Below are positions 1-9,360 of a DNA stretch of 64,000 nt, piece after piece; position 1 is the stretch's first letter, and each line of letters begins with the position of its first letter. The notes below the pieces were generated by a model that saw nothing but the letters and a program-made list of their open reading frames with translations, was not told where the DNA came from and did no database searches. Source of the stretch: Janibacter endophyticus (GTDB lineage: Bacteria; Actinomycetota; Actinomycetes; Actinomycetales; Dermatophilaceae); NCBI RefSeq assembly GCF_016888335.1, contig NZ_JAFEJG010000004.1:1178001-1242000 (forward strand), read 5' to 3'. Position numbers and translations under genes: made by a program.

Positions 1-826
1 GGTCAAGGACCGCCTCGACAAGGAGCTCGTCGGCAACGTCTCGCTGCGCGTCCTGCCCACCGAGCGTCCCGACGCCTGGGAGGTCCAGGGGCGTGGCGAG
101 CTCGCGCTCGCGATCCTCGTCGAGCAGATGCGGCGCGAGGGGTTCGAGCTGACCGTCGGCAAGCCCCAGGTCGTCACCCGGGAGGTCGACGGCAAGGTCC
201 ACGAGCCCGTCGAGCGGCTGACGATCGACACCCCCGAGGAGCACCTCGGCGCGATCACGCAGGTCCTCGCCTCGCGCAAGGGCCGCATGGAGCAGATGAC
301 GAACCACGGCACGGGGTGGATCCGGATGGAGTTCCTCGTCCCGAGCCGTGGCCTCATCGGCTTCCGCACCGAGTTCCTCACCGAGACCCGCGGCACCGGC
401 ATCGCCCACCACGTCTTCGAGGACTACGAGCCGTGGTTCGGCACGATCACGACCCGCGTCTCCGGCTCGCTCGTCGCCGACCGCTCCGGCCCGGTCACCG
501 CCTACGCGATGGTCAACCTCCAGGAGCGTGGCGTCCTCTTCGTCGACCCGGGCACCGAGGTGTACGAGGGCATGATCGTCGGGGAGAACTCCCGGGCGGA
601 CGACATGGACGTCAACATCACCAAGGAGAAGAAGCTGACGAACGTGCGCGCGAGCTCGGCCGACAACTTCGAGAAGGTCGTCCCGCCGCGCAAGCTCTCG
701 CTCGAGCAGTCGCTCGAGTTCTGCCGCGAGGACGAGTGCGTCGAGGTCACCCCCGACGCCGTCCGGATCCGCAAGGTCGAGCTCGACCAGGTCGTCCGGG
801 GCCGGCTGGCCCGGTCGCGCAGCTGA
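1..826 (+). CDS. typA: TypA/BipA GTPase, C-terminal part (5' end outside window)
   Basis: The open frame runs in from the left edge (first complete codon at base 2) and stops at TGA 824-826, giving about 274 residues. They match the C-terminal half of TypA/BipA, the ribosome-associated translational GTPase: an EF-G-like domain ([20 protein letters not shown]), then the BipA-specific C-terminal domain with GRMEQM and [17 protein letters not shown]. The G domain lies outside. A perfect hairpin follows directly. In M. tuberculosis typA also precedes lpqW and mshB, and that order is kept here. Family assignment is secure; only the truncation by the window edge limits it. Confidence 0.95.
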   Translation, partial: VKDRLDKELVGNVSLRVLPTERPDAWEVQGRGELALAILVEQMRREGFELTVGKPQVVTREVDGKVHEPVERLTIDTPEEHLGAITQVLASRKGRMEQMTNHGTGWIRMEFLVPSRGLIGFRTEFLTETRGTGIAHHVFEDYEPWFGTITTRVSGSLVADRSGPVTAYAMVNLQERGVLFVDPGTEVYEGMIVGENSRADDMDVNITKEKKLTNVRASSADNFEKVVPPRKLSLEQSLEFCREDECVEVTPDAVRIRKVELDQVVRGRLARSRS

Positions 827-832
827 CCGTCC

Positions 833-860
833 GGCGAAGGGGGTGGGCACCCCCTTCGCC
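833..860 (+). terminator. Hairpin after typA
   Basis: Perfect inverted repeat with 12-bp arms, GGCGAAGGGGGT at 833-844 and ACCCCCTTCGCC at 849-860, separated by GGGC. It lies 7 nt after the typA stop. No T-run follows, as is common for GC-rich actinobacterial terminators. Each arm contains one copy of the dispersed CGAAGGGG octamer in opposite orientation. Confidence 0.7.
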
Positions 861-897
861 GTCATGACACCGTCCACACCAGGAGGTGCCCGCACCG

Positions 898-2625
898 ATG
901 AGGACCCGACGAATCGCCGCGCTCGCCGTGGCGGGCGCGATGCTCGCCGTCGCCGGCTGCGACCCGCTCACCGACCCGACGTCCGCGCCGACGACGACCC
1001 CGCTCAGCGGCCCGGCGCAGCAGCTCACGGTCCTCTCGCACGGTCCCGTCCTCGCGTGGGACCCGCAGCGGATCACCTCACGCCAGCAGTCGCTCTTCGC
1101 CAGCCGTACCTACCTGCGCACCCTGACGACGTACGCCCCCGCGACCGACCTCGGAGGGCAGAAGGAGCTCGTGGGGGACCTCGCGAGCTCGACCGGGACG
1201 CCGAGCAAGGACCGCAGGCAGTGGTCCTTCACCCTGCGCAGCGGCGTCACCTGGCAGGACGGCTCGCAGGTCACCTGCTCTGACCTGCGCTACGGCGTCG
1301 CCCGCTCCTTCGCCAAGGAGACCGGGTCCGCCGGCTACGCCCTGACCTATCTCGACATCCCGAAGAACCCCGACGGCACGTCGAGGTACCCGGGGCCCTA
1401 CGGCAAGGAGGGCCAGAGCAAGGAGGCCAAGAAGCTCCTCGAGCGGGCCGTCGGGTGCAAGGGCGCGAGGGTGACCTACCGGCTGAGCGAGCCGGTCGCC
1501 GACTTCGGCGCCGTCGTCTCGATGCCCGAGTTCGCCCCCGTCAAGGCAGCCAAGGACACGCGGGAGGACTCGGTCTACCGTGCGTGGTCCAACGGCCCGT
1601 ACCAGCTCAAGGAGCCGTGGCGGCCCGGCGAGGGCGGCGTCTGGGTCCGCAACCCCGAGTGGGACGCGAAGAGCGACCCGGTCCGCACCCCGACGGTGCA
1701 GCAGATCGATCACCGCGAGGGGGTCGACGCGGTCGAGGCGGTCCGGCGGATCACCGAGGGGGAGGACGGCTCGCGCGCCGTGCTCCTCGACCCCCTGCCC
1801 CAGGACCTCATCGCCCCCGTGACCGAGTCCGAGGGGTCCGCGGCGACCGTCTCCGCCGAGGCGCAGATCGTCGACTACCTCGCCCCGAACCACGAGAGCA
1901 AGCTCATGCGCAACGCCGACGTCCGTCGGGCGCTCGCGCTCTCGACCGACCGTGAGGCGTACACCGAGGCCCTCGGCGGCAGCGCGATGGCCGTCCCGAC
2001 CTGGTCCCTGCTCGGGAGCGCCCTGCCCTCTGCCCACGACCCCGTCCTCGACCGCGGGCCAACCGGTGATGTCGAGGAGGCCAAGGCGCTCCTCGCCAAG
2101 GCCAAGCAGCCCACCCCGACGATCCGGGTCGCCTACCGTTCCGGCGAGATGAGCGACCCCGCGATGGCGGCGCTCAAGGCCGGCTGGGAGCGGGCCGGCT
2201 TCGTCGTCGAGCTCACCGGGATCACCGAGGACTACTTCACGACGATCTCGGCGCCGGCGGCCAAGGACGACTTCGACGTCTTCTGGGCCAACTGGGGCGC
2301 CGACTACCCCTCGGCGGCGACCATCCTGCCGCTGCTCTTCGACAGCCGGAGCAACATCTCCTCCGCCTCGGCGGGCCGCGACCACGGCTACGTCAAGGAC
2401 GACAAGATCAACAAGGCCATGGATGCGGCGCTGCGTCAGCCCGCGCACAACAAGCGGGCCGAGCAGTGGGCCGCCGTCGACACGACCCTGCTCGAGCGCG
2501 CCAGCTACATCCCGCTCGCCCATCACCGCTCGACCTTCGTCGCGGGGACCGATGTCACCGACCTCAGCGCCAACGCCGTCTTCGGCGGGGCCGTCGAGCT
2601 CGGTGCGATCGGCGTCGCCCGATGA
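898..2625 (+). CDS. Substrate-binding lipoprotein, SBP_bac_5 family (LpqW-like)
   Basis: 575 residues. The N-terminus MRTRRIAALAVAGAMLAVAG followed by Cys21 is a lipoprotein signal peptide with a lipobox. The rest resembles family 5 extracellular solute-binding proteins (WSFTLRSGVTWQDGSQVTCSD region near residues 100-125, C-terminal FWANWGADYPSA). The start is ATG 898: AGGAGG at 881-886 lies 11 nt upstream, whereas the alternative GTG at 886 overlaps that ribosome-binding site. The position between typA and mshB is that of lpqW in mycobacteria, a lipoprotein linked there to cell-envelope glycolipid control. No permease genes are adjacent, so a role other than peptide import is plausible (inference). 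Confidence 0.85.
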   Translation: MRTRRIAALAVAGAMLAVAGCDPLTDPTSAPTTTPLSGPAQQLTVLSHGPVLAWDPQRITSRQQSLFASRTYLRTLTTYAPATDLGGQKELVGDLASSTGTPSKDRRQWSFTLRSGVTWQDGSQVTCSDLRYGVARSFAKETGSAGYALTYLDIPKNPDGTSRYPGPYGKEGQSKEAKKLLERAVGCKGARVTYRLSEPVADFGAVVSMPEFAPVKAAKDTREDSVYRAWSNGPYQLKEPWRPGEGGVWVRNPEWDAKSDPVRTPTVQQIDHREGVDAVEAVRRITEGEDGSRAVLLDPLPQDLIAPVTESEGSAATVSAEAQIVDYLAPNHESKLMRNADVRRALALSTDREAYTEALGGSAMAVPTWSLLGSALPSAHDPVLDRGPTGDVEEAKALLAKAKQPTPTIRVAYRSGEMSDPAMAALKAGWERAGFVVELTGITEDYFTTISAPAAKDDFDVFWANWGADYPSAATILPLLFDSRSNISSASAGRDHGYVKDDKINKAMDAALRQPAHNKRAEQWAAVDTTLLERASYIPLAHHRSTFVAGTDVTDLSANAVFGGAVELGAIGVAR

Positions 2626-3491
2626 GCCTGCGCCTGCTCTTCGTCCACGCCCACCCCGACGACGAGACCCTGGCGACGGGTGTCGCCGTCGCCCATCACG
2701 TCGCGCGTGGCGACGAGGTGACGGTCCTCACGTGCACCCTCGGCGAGCAGGGCGAGGTCATCCCGCCCGAGCTGGCTCACCTCGCGGCCGAGCAGGACGA
2801 CACCCTCGGCCCGTACCGGCGTGAGGAGCTGCGGCGCGCCATGGCCGCGATCGGTGCCGAGCACCGGGTGCTGGGGGAGCGTCCGGGGGCGCTCTCGCGC
2901 TACCGCGACTCCGGGATGGCCGGCACCCCGAGCGCCGCCGACCCGCGCTGCTTCGTGCAGGCCGACGCCGACGTCGCGGCGGCGCTCGTGCGAGACGTCG
3001 TCATCGAGGTCGCGCCCGACCTCGTCATCACCTACGACGCCCAGGGTGGCTACGGGCACCCCGACCACATCCAGACCCACCGGGTCGTCCGGGCCGCCGT
3101 CGCCGGCCTGCCCGACGGTGCCCGCCCGCCCGTCCTCGCCGCGCTCACCCCTTCGTCCTGGGCGTTGGAGGACCGGGCCTGGCTGGCCGAGCACGGCCCC
3201 GCGGAGCCCGCGTGGACGCTGCCGACCGGGGACCTGCCCCCCTCGGTCGTCCCGGACGAGGTCGTGACCTACGAGGTCGTCGACCCGGACGCGGTGAGCG
3301 CCCAGGTCGCCGCGCTGCGGGAGCACGCCACCCAGGTGAGCGTCTCGGGCGAGCAGTACGCGCTCTCCAACGACATCGCCGCACGCCTCTCCGGACGAGA
3401 GGGCTACGCCGAGATCGACCTGGCCACCGGTGCCCCGGTCCCGGCGACCGAGCCCGGACGCCGCCCGCTGCGTGAGGCGGTCCGCAGGTGA
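2622..3491 (+). CDS. mshB: N-acetyl-1-D-myo-inositol-2-amino-2-deoxy-alpha-D-glucopyranoside deacetylase
   Basis: 289 residues, PIG-L/LmbE zinc deacetylase fold. The metal and catalytic motif AHPDDE lies at residues 10-15, and the second motif GGYGHPDHI near residue 145 supplies the remaining zinc ligand. MshB removes the acetyl group from GlcNAc-inositol, the second committed step of mycothiol synthesis. ATG 2622 overlaps the upstream stop (ATGA), so it is translationally coupled. The long insert after the first motif (GEQGEVIPPELAHLA) and the location downstream of typA and the LpqW-like gene favour MshB over the related Mca or other PIG-L enzymes such as the one at 39993. Confidence 0.9.
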   Translation: MSLRLLFVHAHPDDETLATGVAVAHHVARGDEVTVLTCTLGEQGEVIPPELAHLAAEQDDTLGPYRREELRRAMAAIGAEHRVLGERPGALSRYRDSGMAGTPSAADPRCFVQADADVAAALVRDVVIEVAPDLVITYDAQGGYGHPDHIQTHRVVRAAVAGLPDGARPPVLAALTPSSWALEDRAWLAEHGPAEPAWTLPTGDLPPSVVPDEVVTYEVVDPDAVSAQVAALREHATQVSVSGEQYALSNDIAARLSGREGYAEIDLATGAPVPATEPGRRPLREAVRR

Positions 3492-3973
3492 TCGGTCCCG
3501 AGGGCGATGCACTGCGTCTCGCCATGAGCCGCCTCGCGACGGGGGTCACGGTCGTGACGACGACGGCCGAGGGCCACGACCACGCGATGACGGCCAACTC
3601 CTTCACGTCGGTCTCGCTCGACCCCCCGCTGGTGCTGCTCTGCGTCCAGCAGGACCGTGGGTTCCACGAGGCCGTCACCGCGTCCGGGCGATGGGGGGTG
3701 TCGGTCCTCACCGAGAGCCAGCGGGCCACCGCGTCCTGGCTCAGCACGCCAGGACGGCCCCTGCACGGGCAGCTGGGACGCGTGCCGCACTACCGCTCGG
3801 AGTCCGGCGTGGTGCTCCTCGAGGGCGCCCTGGCCGTCCTGGAGTGCGAGACTGTCCAGGCTCACGTGGCCGGTGACCATGTCATCCTCGTCGCGCAGGT
3901 CCTCAGGGCCGAGCACACAGACCGTGGGGAGCCCCTGGTCTACTTCCGCAGCAGGTACACGAGCACGAGGTGA
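3488..3973 (+). CDS. Flavin reductase family protein (FMN-binding split barrel)
   Basis: 161 residues covering a complete flavin_reductase-like domain: N-terminal RLATGVTVVTTTAEGHDHAM, then TANSFTSVSLDPPLVLLCV, typical of HpaC/ActVB-type NAD(P)H:flavin oxidoreductases that supply reduced flavin to monooxygenases or act as stand-alone FMN reductases. The GTG start at 3488 overlaps the mshB stop (GTGA), so it belongs to the same operon. No partner monooxygenase gene is adjacent, so the physiological substrate is unknown. Length is typical for the family. Confidence 0.85.
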   Translation: MIGPEGDALRLAMSRLATGVTVVTTTAEGHDHAMTANSFTSVSLDPPLVLLCVQQDRGFHEAVTASGRWGVSVLTESQRATASWLSTPGRPLHGQLGRVPHYRSESGVVLLEGALAVLECETVQAHVAGDHVILVAQVLRAEHTDRGEPLVYFRSRYTSTR

Positions 3974-3978
3974 AGAGC

Positions 3979-5739
3979 ATGACGGACCACCGGAGCGACG
4001 ACCGGTGGGGAGACGACCCCGCGCTCGACGAGCGCCGCTCTCGGCGTGGGCGGGGCCTGCTCGCCGGTCTCTTCGTCCTCCTCGTCCTCGGGGGCCTGTA
4101 CGTCGGGGCCGCCGTGTACTTCGGTGACCGGGTACCGGGCGGCACGACCGTCGCAGGGGTGCGGATCGGCGGCATGACCGGCAGCGAGGCCCGCGCAGCC
4201 GTCGAGCGGGGCGTCCGGGGCGACGTGACGAAGGCCCTGACCGTCGAGGGGGCCGGCAAGGATGCCACGATCGAGCCCGCCGCCGCCGGTCTCGGCGTCG
4301 ACTACGACGCGACCTTGTCCGGCCTCACCGGCTTCAGCCTCAACCCGGCGGACGTGCTCGCGCACGTCACCGGCGGGAGCGAGCGCGAGCTGACGACGAC
4401 GGTCAACGAGGGCAAGCTCGCCGCGGCCGTCGACGGCACGGCGAAGACCTTCGAGAAGAAGCCCGTCGAGGGGTCCGTGACGATCAAGGACGGCAAGGTC
4501 GCGACGAAGAAGTCCGTCGACGGACTGAGCGTCGACCGGGAGGGCCTGGTCGAGCAGATCGCCGACCGCTGGCCCGGCACGACCCGCTACGGCGCGCAGA
4601 CCGCCCGCGTCGAGCCGGTCCTCAAGCAGGCCGAGATCGACCGCTTCGTCACGGACGAGATCGGCCCGCTCGCCTCAGGCCCGGTGACCGTGGCGACCAC
4701 CGACCCCGCGGCGCAGGGCGACAAGCGGGTCACCTTCACCGTCCCGGTCGCGCCGCTCCTCGGCGCGGTGGAGATCACGGCCGACAAGGGCAAGCTCTCG
4801 CACGACATCGACCCGGAGAAGGTCACCGCGGCCGTCCTCGCGGCCGGCGACGCCTCGGGCCGGCTCCGTCCGGCGAAGGACGCGGTCGTCGTGGTCAACG
4901 GCCCCGCGAGCTTCTCCGTCACGCCGAGCCAGACCGGGCTCGCGCTGAAGAAGGACTCGGTCGCCGCCCCCGTCATCACCGCCATGGGCAAGACCGGGGC
5001 CGCCCGCACCGCCACCGTGAGGTCCGAGGTCAGCCAGCCGAAGGTCACCACCGAGACCGCGCGGGCGACGCTGCCCGAGGAGCAGATCTCGACCTTCACG
5101 ACGTACCTGAGCAGCGGGGGCCCGCGCGTCGACAACATCAAGCTCGCCGCCCGCCAGCTCGACGGGGCCTACGTCGCCCCGGGGCAGACCTTCAGCCTCA
5201 ACGCCCACCTCGGTCAGCGCACCGCGGCGAAGGGGTACAAGGAGGCCGGCGTCATCCACAACGGGCGGCTGCGCAACGACTTCGGTGGCGGCATCAGCCA
5301 GCTGTCGACGACCCTCTTCAACGCGGTGTTCTTCTCGGGCGCGCGGATCGAGGAGTTCCACCCGCACTCCTTCTACATCTCCCGCTACCCCGAGGGGCGC
5401 GAGGCGACGATCAGCTGGCCTGACGTCGACAACCGCTTCACCAACGACACCAAGGGCGGCATCCTCATCAAGGCCTCCGCCTCGGACTCCGCGGTGACGG
5501 TCTCCTTCTACGGCCGCAAGACGTGGAACGTCGAGGCGACGAAGAGCGAGCGCCGCAACGTGGTCCCGCCGAAGACGATCCGGGACGACAAGGAGGGCTG
5601 CGTGCCGCAGTCGCCGGCGCCCGGCTTCACGGTGACGGTCGGCCGGATCATGACGCCGGTCGGCGGAGGGGCGCAGAAGACGAGCACCTTCAACACGACC
5701 TACATCCCCCAGGACGCGGTGACCTGCACCAACCCGTGA
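3979..5739 (+). CDS. VanW family protein with peptidoglycan-binding-like repeats
   Basis: 586 residues. An Asp/Arg-rich cytoplasmic head precedes one transmembrane segment (LLAGLFVLLVLGGLYVGAAV, about residues 27-46). Two PG_binding_4-like stretches follow (each with a G(V/L)xVDxxxL pattern), then a VanW domain at about 385-520 (GQTFSLNAHLGQRT, NDFGGGISQLSTTLFNAVF, FHPHSFYISRYPEGREAT). It is probably anchored in the membrane and acts at the wall; the biochemical role of VanW is not established. ATG 3979 is preferred because GAGG lies 8 nt upstream; GTG 3970, overlapping the previous stop, is the alternative. Last gene of the mshB operon. Confidence 0.85.
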   Translation: MTDHRSDDRWGDDPALDERRSRRGRGLLAGLFVLLVLGGLYVGAAVYFGDRVPGGTTVAGVRIGGMTGSEARAAVERGVRGDVTKALTVEGAGKDATIEPAAAGLGVDYDATLSGLTGFSLNPADVLAHVTGGSERELTTTVNEGKLAAAVDGTAKTFEKKPVEGSVTIKDGKVATKKSVDGLSVDREGLVEQIADRWPGTTRYGAQTARVEPVLKQAEIDRFVTDEIGPLASGPVTVATTDPAAQGDKRVTFTVPVAPLLGAVEITADKGKLSHDIDPEKVTAAVLAAGDASGRLRPAKDAVVVVNGPASFSVTPSQTGLALKKDSVAAPVITAMGKTGAARTATVRSEVSQPKVTTETARATLPEEQISTFTTYLSSGGPRVDNIKLAARQLDGAYVAPGQTFSLNAHLGQRTAAKGYKEAGVIHNGRLRNDFGGGISQLSTTLFNAVFFSGARIEEFHPHSFYISRYPEGREATISWPDVDNRFTNDTKGGILIKASASDSAVTVSFYGRKTWNVEATKSERRNVVPPKTIRDDKEGCVPQSPAPGFTVTVGRIMTPVGGGAQKTSTFNTTYIPQDAVTCTNP

Positions 5740-5752
5740 CGGGACGAAGGGG

Positions 5753-6793
5753 TCAGCCTCTCGGGTAGACGGGGACGTCGCCGGTGACGACGAGGCCGAC
5801 CCGCTCGCCCTCCTGCGGGGTCCGCGTCCCGGGGACCCGGGAGAGCGCGGCCTCGCCGCCGTCGAGCCGGAGGTCGACGAGGGCGTCGTGCCCGAAGTAG
5901 CGCACCGAGACCACCTCGGCAGGGGCACCCTCGGGTGGGGCCACGAGGAGGACCTGCTCGGGACGCACGACGACGTCGACGGCGGTCCCGGGCGGACCCC
6001 CTTCGCCCCGGACGCGGACGCGGCCGAAGGCGCAGGTGACGGTCCCGTCGGCCTCGACGACCCCCTGGACGCCGATGGACTCGCCGAGGAAGGCAGCCTC
6101 CCCCGGGCCGGACGGGCGCTCGTAGACCTCACGCGGCGAGCCGACCCGGGTGAAGAGCCCGTCCCGCATGATGGCCACCTGGTCGGCGAAGGAGAGCGCC
6201 TCGCCCTGGTCGTGGGTGACGAGCACCGTCGTCGCGCCCCGCTCGGCGAGGGCCGCGGCGACGGCCTCGCGGGTCGAGGCCCGCAGCGCCGTGTCGAGGG
6301 CGGCGAAGGGCTCGTCGAGGAGGATGATCGCGGGGTCGAGCGCGAGCGCCCGGGCGAGGGCGACCCGCTGCTGCTGACCGCCGGAGAGCTCGTGCGGCCG
6401 GCGCCGGGCGAGAGAGGGGTCGAGCCCGACGAGCTCGAGCAGCTCCCCCACACCGCCGCGTCGACGCCGGCGCGAGCGGTCCCAGCCGAAGGCGACGTTG
6501 TGCCCCACGTCGAGGTGGGGGAAGAGGCCGCCGTCCTGGCGGACGTAGCCGATCCCGCGTCGCTCCGGGGGCAGGTGCACCCGGGGGGAGGCGATGACCT
6601 CGTCGTCGAGCCGCACCTCGCCGTCGCCGAGGTGCATGAAGCCCGCAACGACGCGCAGCAGCGTCGTCTTGCCGCAGCCCGAGGCGCCGAGCACGGCGGT
6701 CGTCGACCCGGCCGGCACGTCGAGGTCGACGCCGCGCAGGACGGGGGTCTCGACGTGGGCCGCGGTCACGCCGCGGACGTGCAGGGACCTCAT
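5753..6793 (-). CDS. Iron(III) ABC transporter ATP-binding protein
   Basis: 346 residues. Walker A GASGCGKTT at 36-44, signature LSGGQQQRVAL near 142, Walker B IILLDEPFAALD near 165, switch His in VTHD, and a C-terminal TOBE-like extension as in FbpC/PotA-type importers. ATG 6793 overlaps the permease stop by ATGA, so it is the last gene of the four-gene iron operon reading leftwards from 11969. Its stop is only 13 nt from the end of the converging VanW gene. Predicted to energise uptake of ferric iron with the permease and binding protein next to it. Confidence 0.9.
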   Translation of the reverse strand: MRSLHVRGVTAAHVETPVLRGVDLDVPAGSTTAVLGASGCGKTTLLRVVAGFMHLGDGEVRLDDEVIASPRVHLPPERRGIGYVRQDGGLFPHLDVGHNVAFGWDRSRRRRRGGVGELLELVGLDPSLARRRPHELSGGQQQRVALARALALDPAIILLDEPFAALDTALRASTREAVAAALAERGATTVLVTHDQGEALSFADQVAIMRDGLFTRVGSPREVYERPSGPGEAAFLGESIGVQGVVEADGTVTCAFGRVRVRGEGGPPGTAVDVVVRPEQVLLVAPPEGAPAEVVSVRYFGHDALVDLRLDGGEAALSRVPGTRTPQEGERVGLVVTGDVPVYPRG

Positions 6794-8325
6794 CGGCGCG
6801 TGCCGCTCTGGCGCAGGAGCAGGATCGTCAGCGGCGCGGACAGGAGGATCATCATCGCCGCATATGGTGCCGCACCGACGTAGTCGAGCTCGTCGCTGGC
6901 CGCCCAGAAGGCGGTCGCGAGCGTCGAGGTCCCGGTGGGCGCGAGGAGCAGCGTCGCGGTGAGCTCGGTGGCCGACGCGATGAGGACGAGGGCGGCGCCG
7001 GTGAGCATCGACGGCGCGACGAGCGGCAGGAGCACGCGACGCAGGCGGTCCGGGCCGGAGGCACCGAGCGAGCGGGCGGCCTCGACGAGCTCGGGCGGGG
7101 CGGCGGCGAGCCCGGCGCGCAGGCTGACCATGGCGCGGGGCACGAAGAGGATCGCGTAGGCGATGACGAGCACCGACGCGCTCTGGTAGATCGCCGGCAG
7201 GTAGCGCACCGTGACCGTGACGAGCGCGAGGCCGACGACCACCCCGGGCAGGGCGCTCGCGAGATAGGTCGTGCGCTCCATGACGAGCGCGGCCCCGGTG
7301 CGTCGTCGGTCGAGCAGCCAGGCACCAGGGAGGGCGGCGATCGTCGCGACGACCGCCGCAGCCGCGGCGAGGCCGACCGTCGAGCCGGTGGTGAGGAGCA
7401 GCGAGGGTCCGTCGGGGGTGGTCGCGACCCACCGCACCAGCCACCGTCCGACGAGGGTGAGGGGGAGGGCGAGCGAGAGGACGACGAGGGCGCCGAGCCC
7501 GAGCAGCGCGGGCAGGCGGAGCCGGCCGAGGGTCAGCGGGGTGTGCGGCTGGTGGGTGCCGCTGCCGACCCGGCTGACCCGGGCGGTGCCACGGAGCAGC
7601 ATCTCGAGGCCGAGCAGGGTGAGGCAGAGGCCGACGAGCACGACGGCGAGCAGGCTGCCCTCGTCGTTGCTGAAGCCGACGGAGTACTGCGTGAGGATCG
7701 CTGTCGTCAGCGTCGGGAAGCGCATCATCTCGAGCACGCCGTACTCGGCGAGCAGGTGCAGCCCGACGAGCAGCGCGCCGCCGCTCATCGCGGGGCGCAG
7801 CCGCGGGATCACCGTGCGGTGCACCGCCATGAGCGGTCCGAGACCCTGCGAGCGGGCGAGCTCCTCGTCGGAGCCGTCGAGGTCGCGCAGGATCGCCGCC
7901 ACCGGCAGGTAGACGAAGGGGAAGTACGCCAGGGTCGTCACGAGGGCGGCGCCGAGCAGGCCGTGCAGGCCGGGGGCGAAGGAGATCCACGCGTAGCTGG
8001 CGACGAAGGCGGGGATGGCCAGCGGCGCGGCGAGCAGGACCCGCCAGATGCCGGCGCCAGGCAGGTCGGTCCGCTCGACGAGCCAGGCCGCGGTGATCCC
8101 GATGAAGAGCGTCGCGGGGACCGTGAGCGCGACGAGACCGAGGGTGTTGAGCAGCAGCTCAGCGATCCGGGGCCGGACGAGGTAGTCGATCGCGTCGGCG
8201 GCCGGCATGCGCAGCGCGCGCGAGCCCACGACGAGCAGGGGCAGCACGGTCGCCGCCGCCACGACGAGCGCGGCGGCGGTGACGAGGAGGCTCGAGGGGC
8301 TCGGGCGATGCGCTGCCAGGGACAT
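6790..8325 (-). CDS. Iron(III) ABC transporter permease (fused two-domain, FbpB type)
   Basis: 511 residues with about 12 hydrophobic segments in two homologous BPD_transp_1 halves. Each half has the EAA-type loop that contacts the ATPase: ELARSQGLGPLMAVHRTVIP in the first and EAARSLGASGPDRLRRVLLP in the second. This double-length arrangement is typical of FbpB/AfuB ferric iron permeases. ATG 8325 lies 6 nt downstream of the binding-protein stop, and its own stop overlaps the ATPase start. Confidence 0.9.
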   Translation of the reverse strand: MSLAAHRPSPSSLLVTAAALVVAAATVLPLLVVGSRALRMPAADAIDYLVRPRIAELLLNTLGLVALTVPATLFIGITAAWLVERTDLPGAGIWRVLLAAPLAIPAFVASYAWISFAPGLHGLLGAALVTTLAYFPFVYLPVAAILRDLDGSDEELARSQGLGPLMAVHRTVIPRLRPAMSGGALLVGLHLLAEYGVLEMMRFPTLTTAILTQYSVGFSNDEGSLLAVVLVGLCLTLLGLEMLLRGTARVSRVGSGTHQPHTPLTLGRLRLPALLGLGALVVLSLALPLTLVGRWLVRWVATTPDGPSLLLTTGSTVGLAAAAAVVATIAALPGAWLLDRRRTGAALVMERTTYLASALPGVVVGLALVTVTVRYLPAIYQSASVLVIAYAILFVPRAMVSLRAGLAAAPPELVEAARSLGASGPDRLRRVLLPLVAPSMLTGAALVLIASATELTATLLLAPTGTSTLATAFWAASDELDYVGAAPYAAMMILLSAPLTILLLRQSGTRR

Positions 8326-8331
8326 GGGTTC

Positions 8332-9360
8332 CTAGAGGATCCCGGCGTCGGTCATGAGCTCGGTGACCTTCTCCGAGCTCAGGCCGAAGGGGTCGACGGG
8401 CGGGGCCTCGAGGGAGTCCAGCGGCGGGAGGGCCGGGTCGGAGTCGACGCCCTCGGCGACGGCGTACTCCATCGACCCGGAGTCGACGAGCACCTGCTGG
8501 CCCTCGGGGCTCGTGACGTAGGCGAGGAACTGCTGCGCCTGCTCGGCCTTGTCCGAGCTCTTGAGCACGCCGCCGCCGGAGAGGGAGACGAAGGCCCCCG
8601 GGTCCTCGTTCTTGAAGTAGTGGAGCTTCGTGCTGCCCGAGCCCTCCTTGGTCCCGGCCTGGTCGCGGTACCAGTAGTAGTGGTACATGACGCCGACGGG
8701 GACCTCACCGGCGTTGACGGCCTTCATCGTGGCGATGTTGTTCTGGTAGATCCGGGCTCCGTCCTTGAGGGCCTCGAGCCAGGCGGTCGTCTTCTCCTCG
8801 CCCTGGTCGGCGAGCATCCCCGCGACGATGGCCTGGAAGTCCGCGCCGGAGGCGCCGCAGCCCCAGCGGTCCTTCCACTCCGGCCGCTGGAGGTCCATGA
8901 GCGAGGTGGGGAGCTCGTCCTCGGAGATCTTGTCGGGGTTGTAGACGAGGACGGTGGAGCGGGCCGCGATGGCGGTCCACGTCTGGGAGGAGGGGCGCCG
9001 GTCCTTGGGGATGGCCTGCAGGGTCGCCGCGTCGACGGGGGCGAGGAGCCCAGCGCTGTCGACGAGGGTCATCGCCGGGCTGTTCTCGGTGAGGAAGACG
9101 TCGGCGGGCGACCGGTCACCCTCCTCGACGATCTGGTGCCCCATCGAGGCGTCCTTGCCCTGCCGGACCTGGGTCTTGATGCCGGTCTTCTTCGTGAAGG
9201 CCTCGGCCCAGGCCTTGGTGACGTTGTCGTGCTGCGAGGAGTAGATCTGCAGCGCCTCGGGGTCGGGCGTGTAGGCCTCGCCGTCCTCGGAGCTGCCGCA
9301 GGCGGTCAGGGCGAGCGACCCGGTGAGGACGACGGCGGTGAGGAACGAGCGACGGTTCAT
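8332..9360 (-). CDS. Iron(III) ABC transporter substrate-binding lipoprotein (FbpA type)
   Basis: 342 residues. MNRRSFLTAVVLTGSLALTA then Cys21 forms a lipobox. The mature part starts like class III periplasmic iron-binding proteins (ALQIYSSQHDNVTKAWAEAF). Near residue 223 it carries the adjacent-tyrosine motif YHYYWYRD, which in FbpA/FutA proteins coordinates ferric iron directly. ATG 9360 overlaps the stop of the upstream adenylation-acyltransferase gene (9357-9360), making the two translationally coupled. This physical coupling ties the unusual upstream protein to iron uptake. Confidence 0.9.
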   Translation of the reverse strand: MNRRSFLTAVVLTGSLALTACGSSEDGEAYTPDPEALQIYSSQHDNVTKAWAEAFTKKTGIKTQVRQGKDASMGHQIVEEGDRSPADVFLTENSPAMTLVDSAGLLAPVDAATLQAIPKDRRPSSQTWTAIAARSTVLVYNPDKISEDELPTSLMDLQRPEWKDRWGCGASGADFQAIVAGMLADQGEEKTTAWLEALKDGARIYQNNIATMKAVNAGEVPVGVMYHYYWYRDQAGTKEGSGSTKLHYFKNEDPGAFVSLSGGGVLKSSDKAEQAQQFLAYVTSPEGQQVLVDSGSMEYAVAEGVDSDPALPPLDSLEAPPVDPFGLSSEKVTELMTDAGIL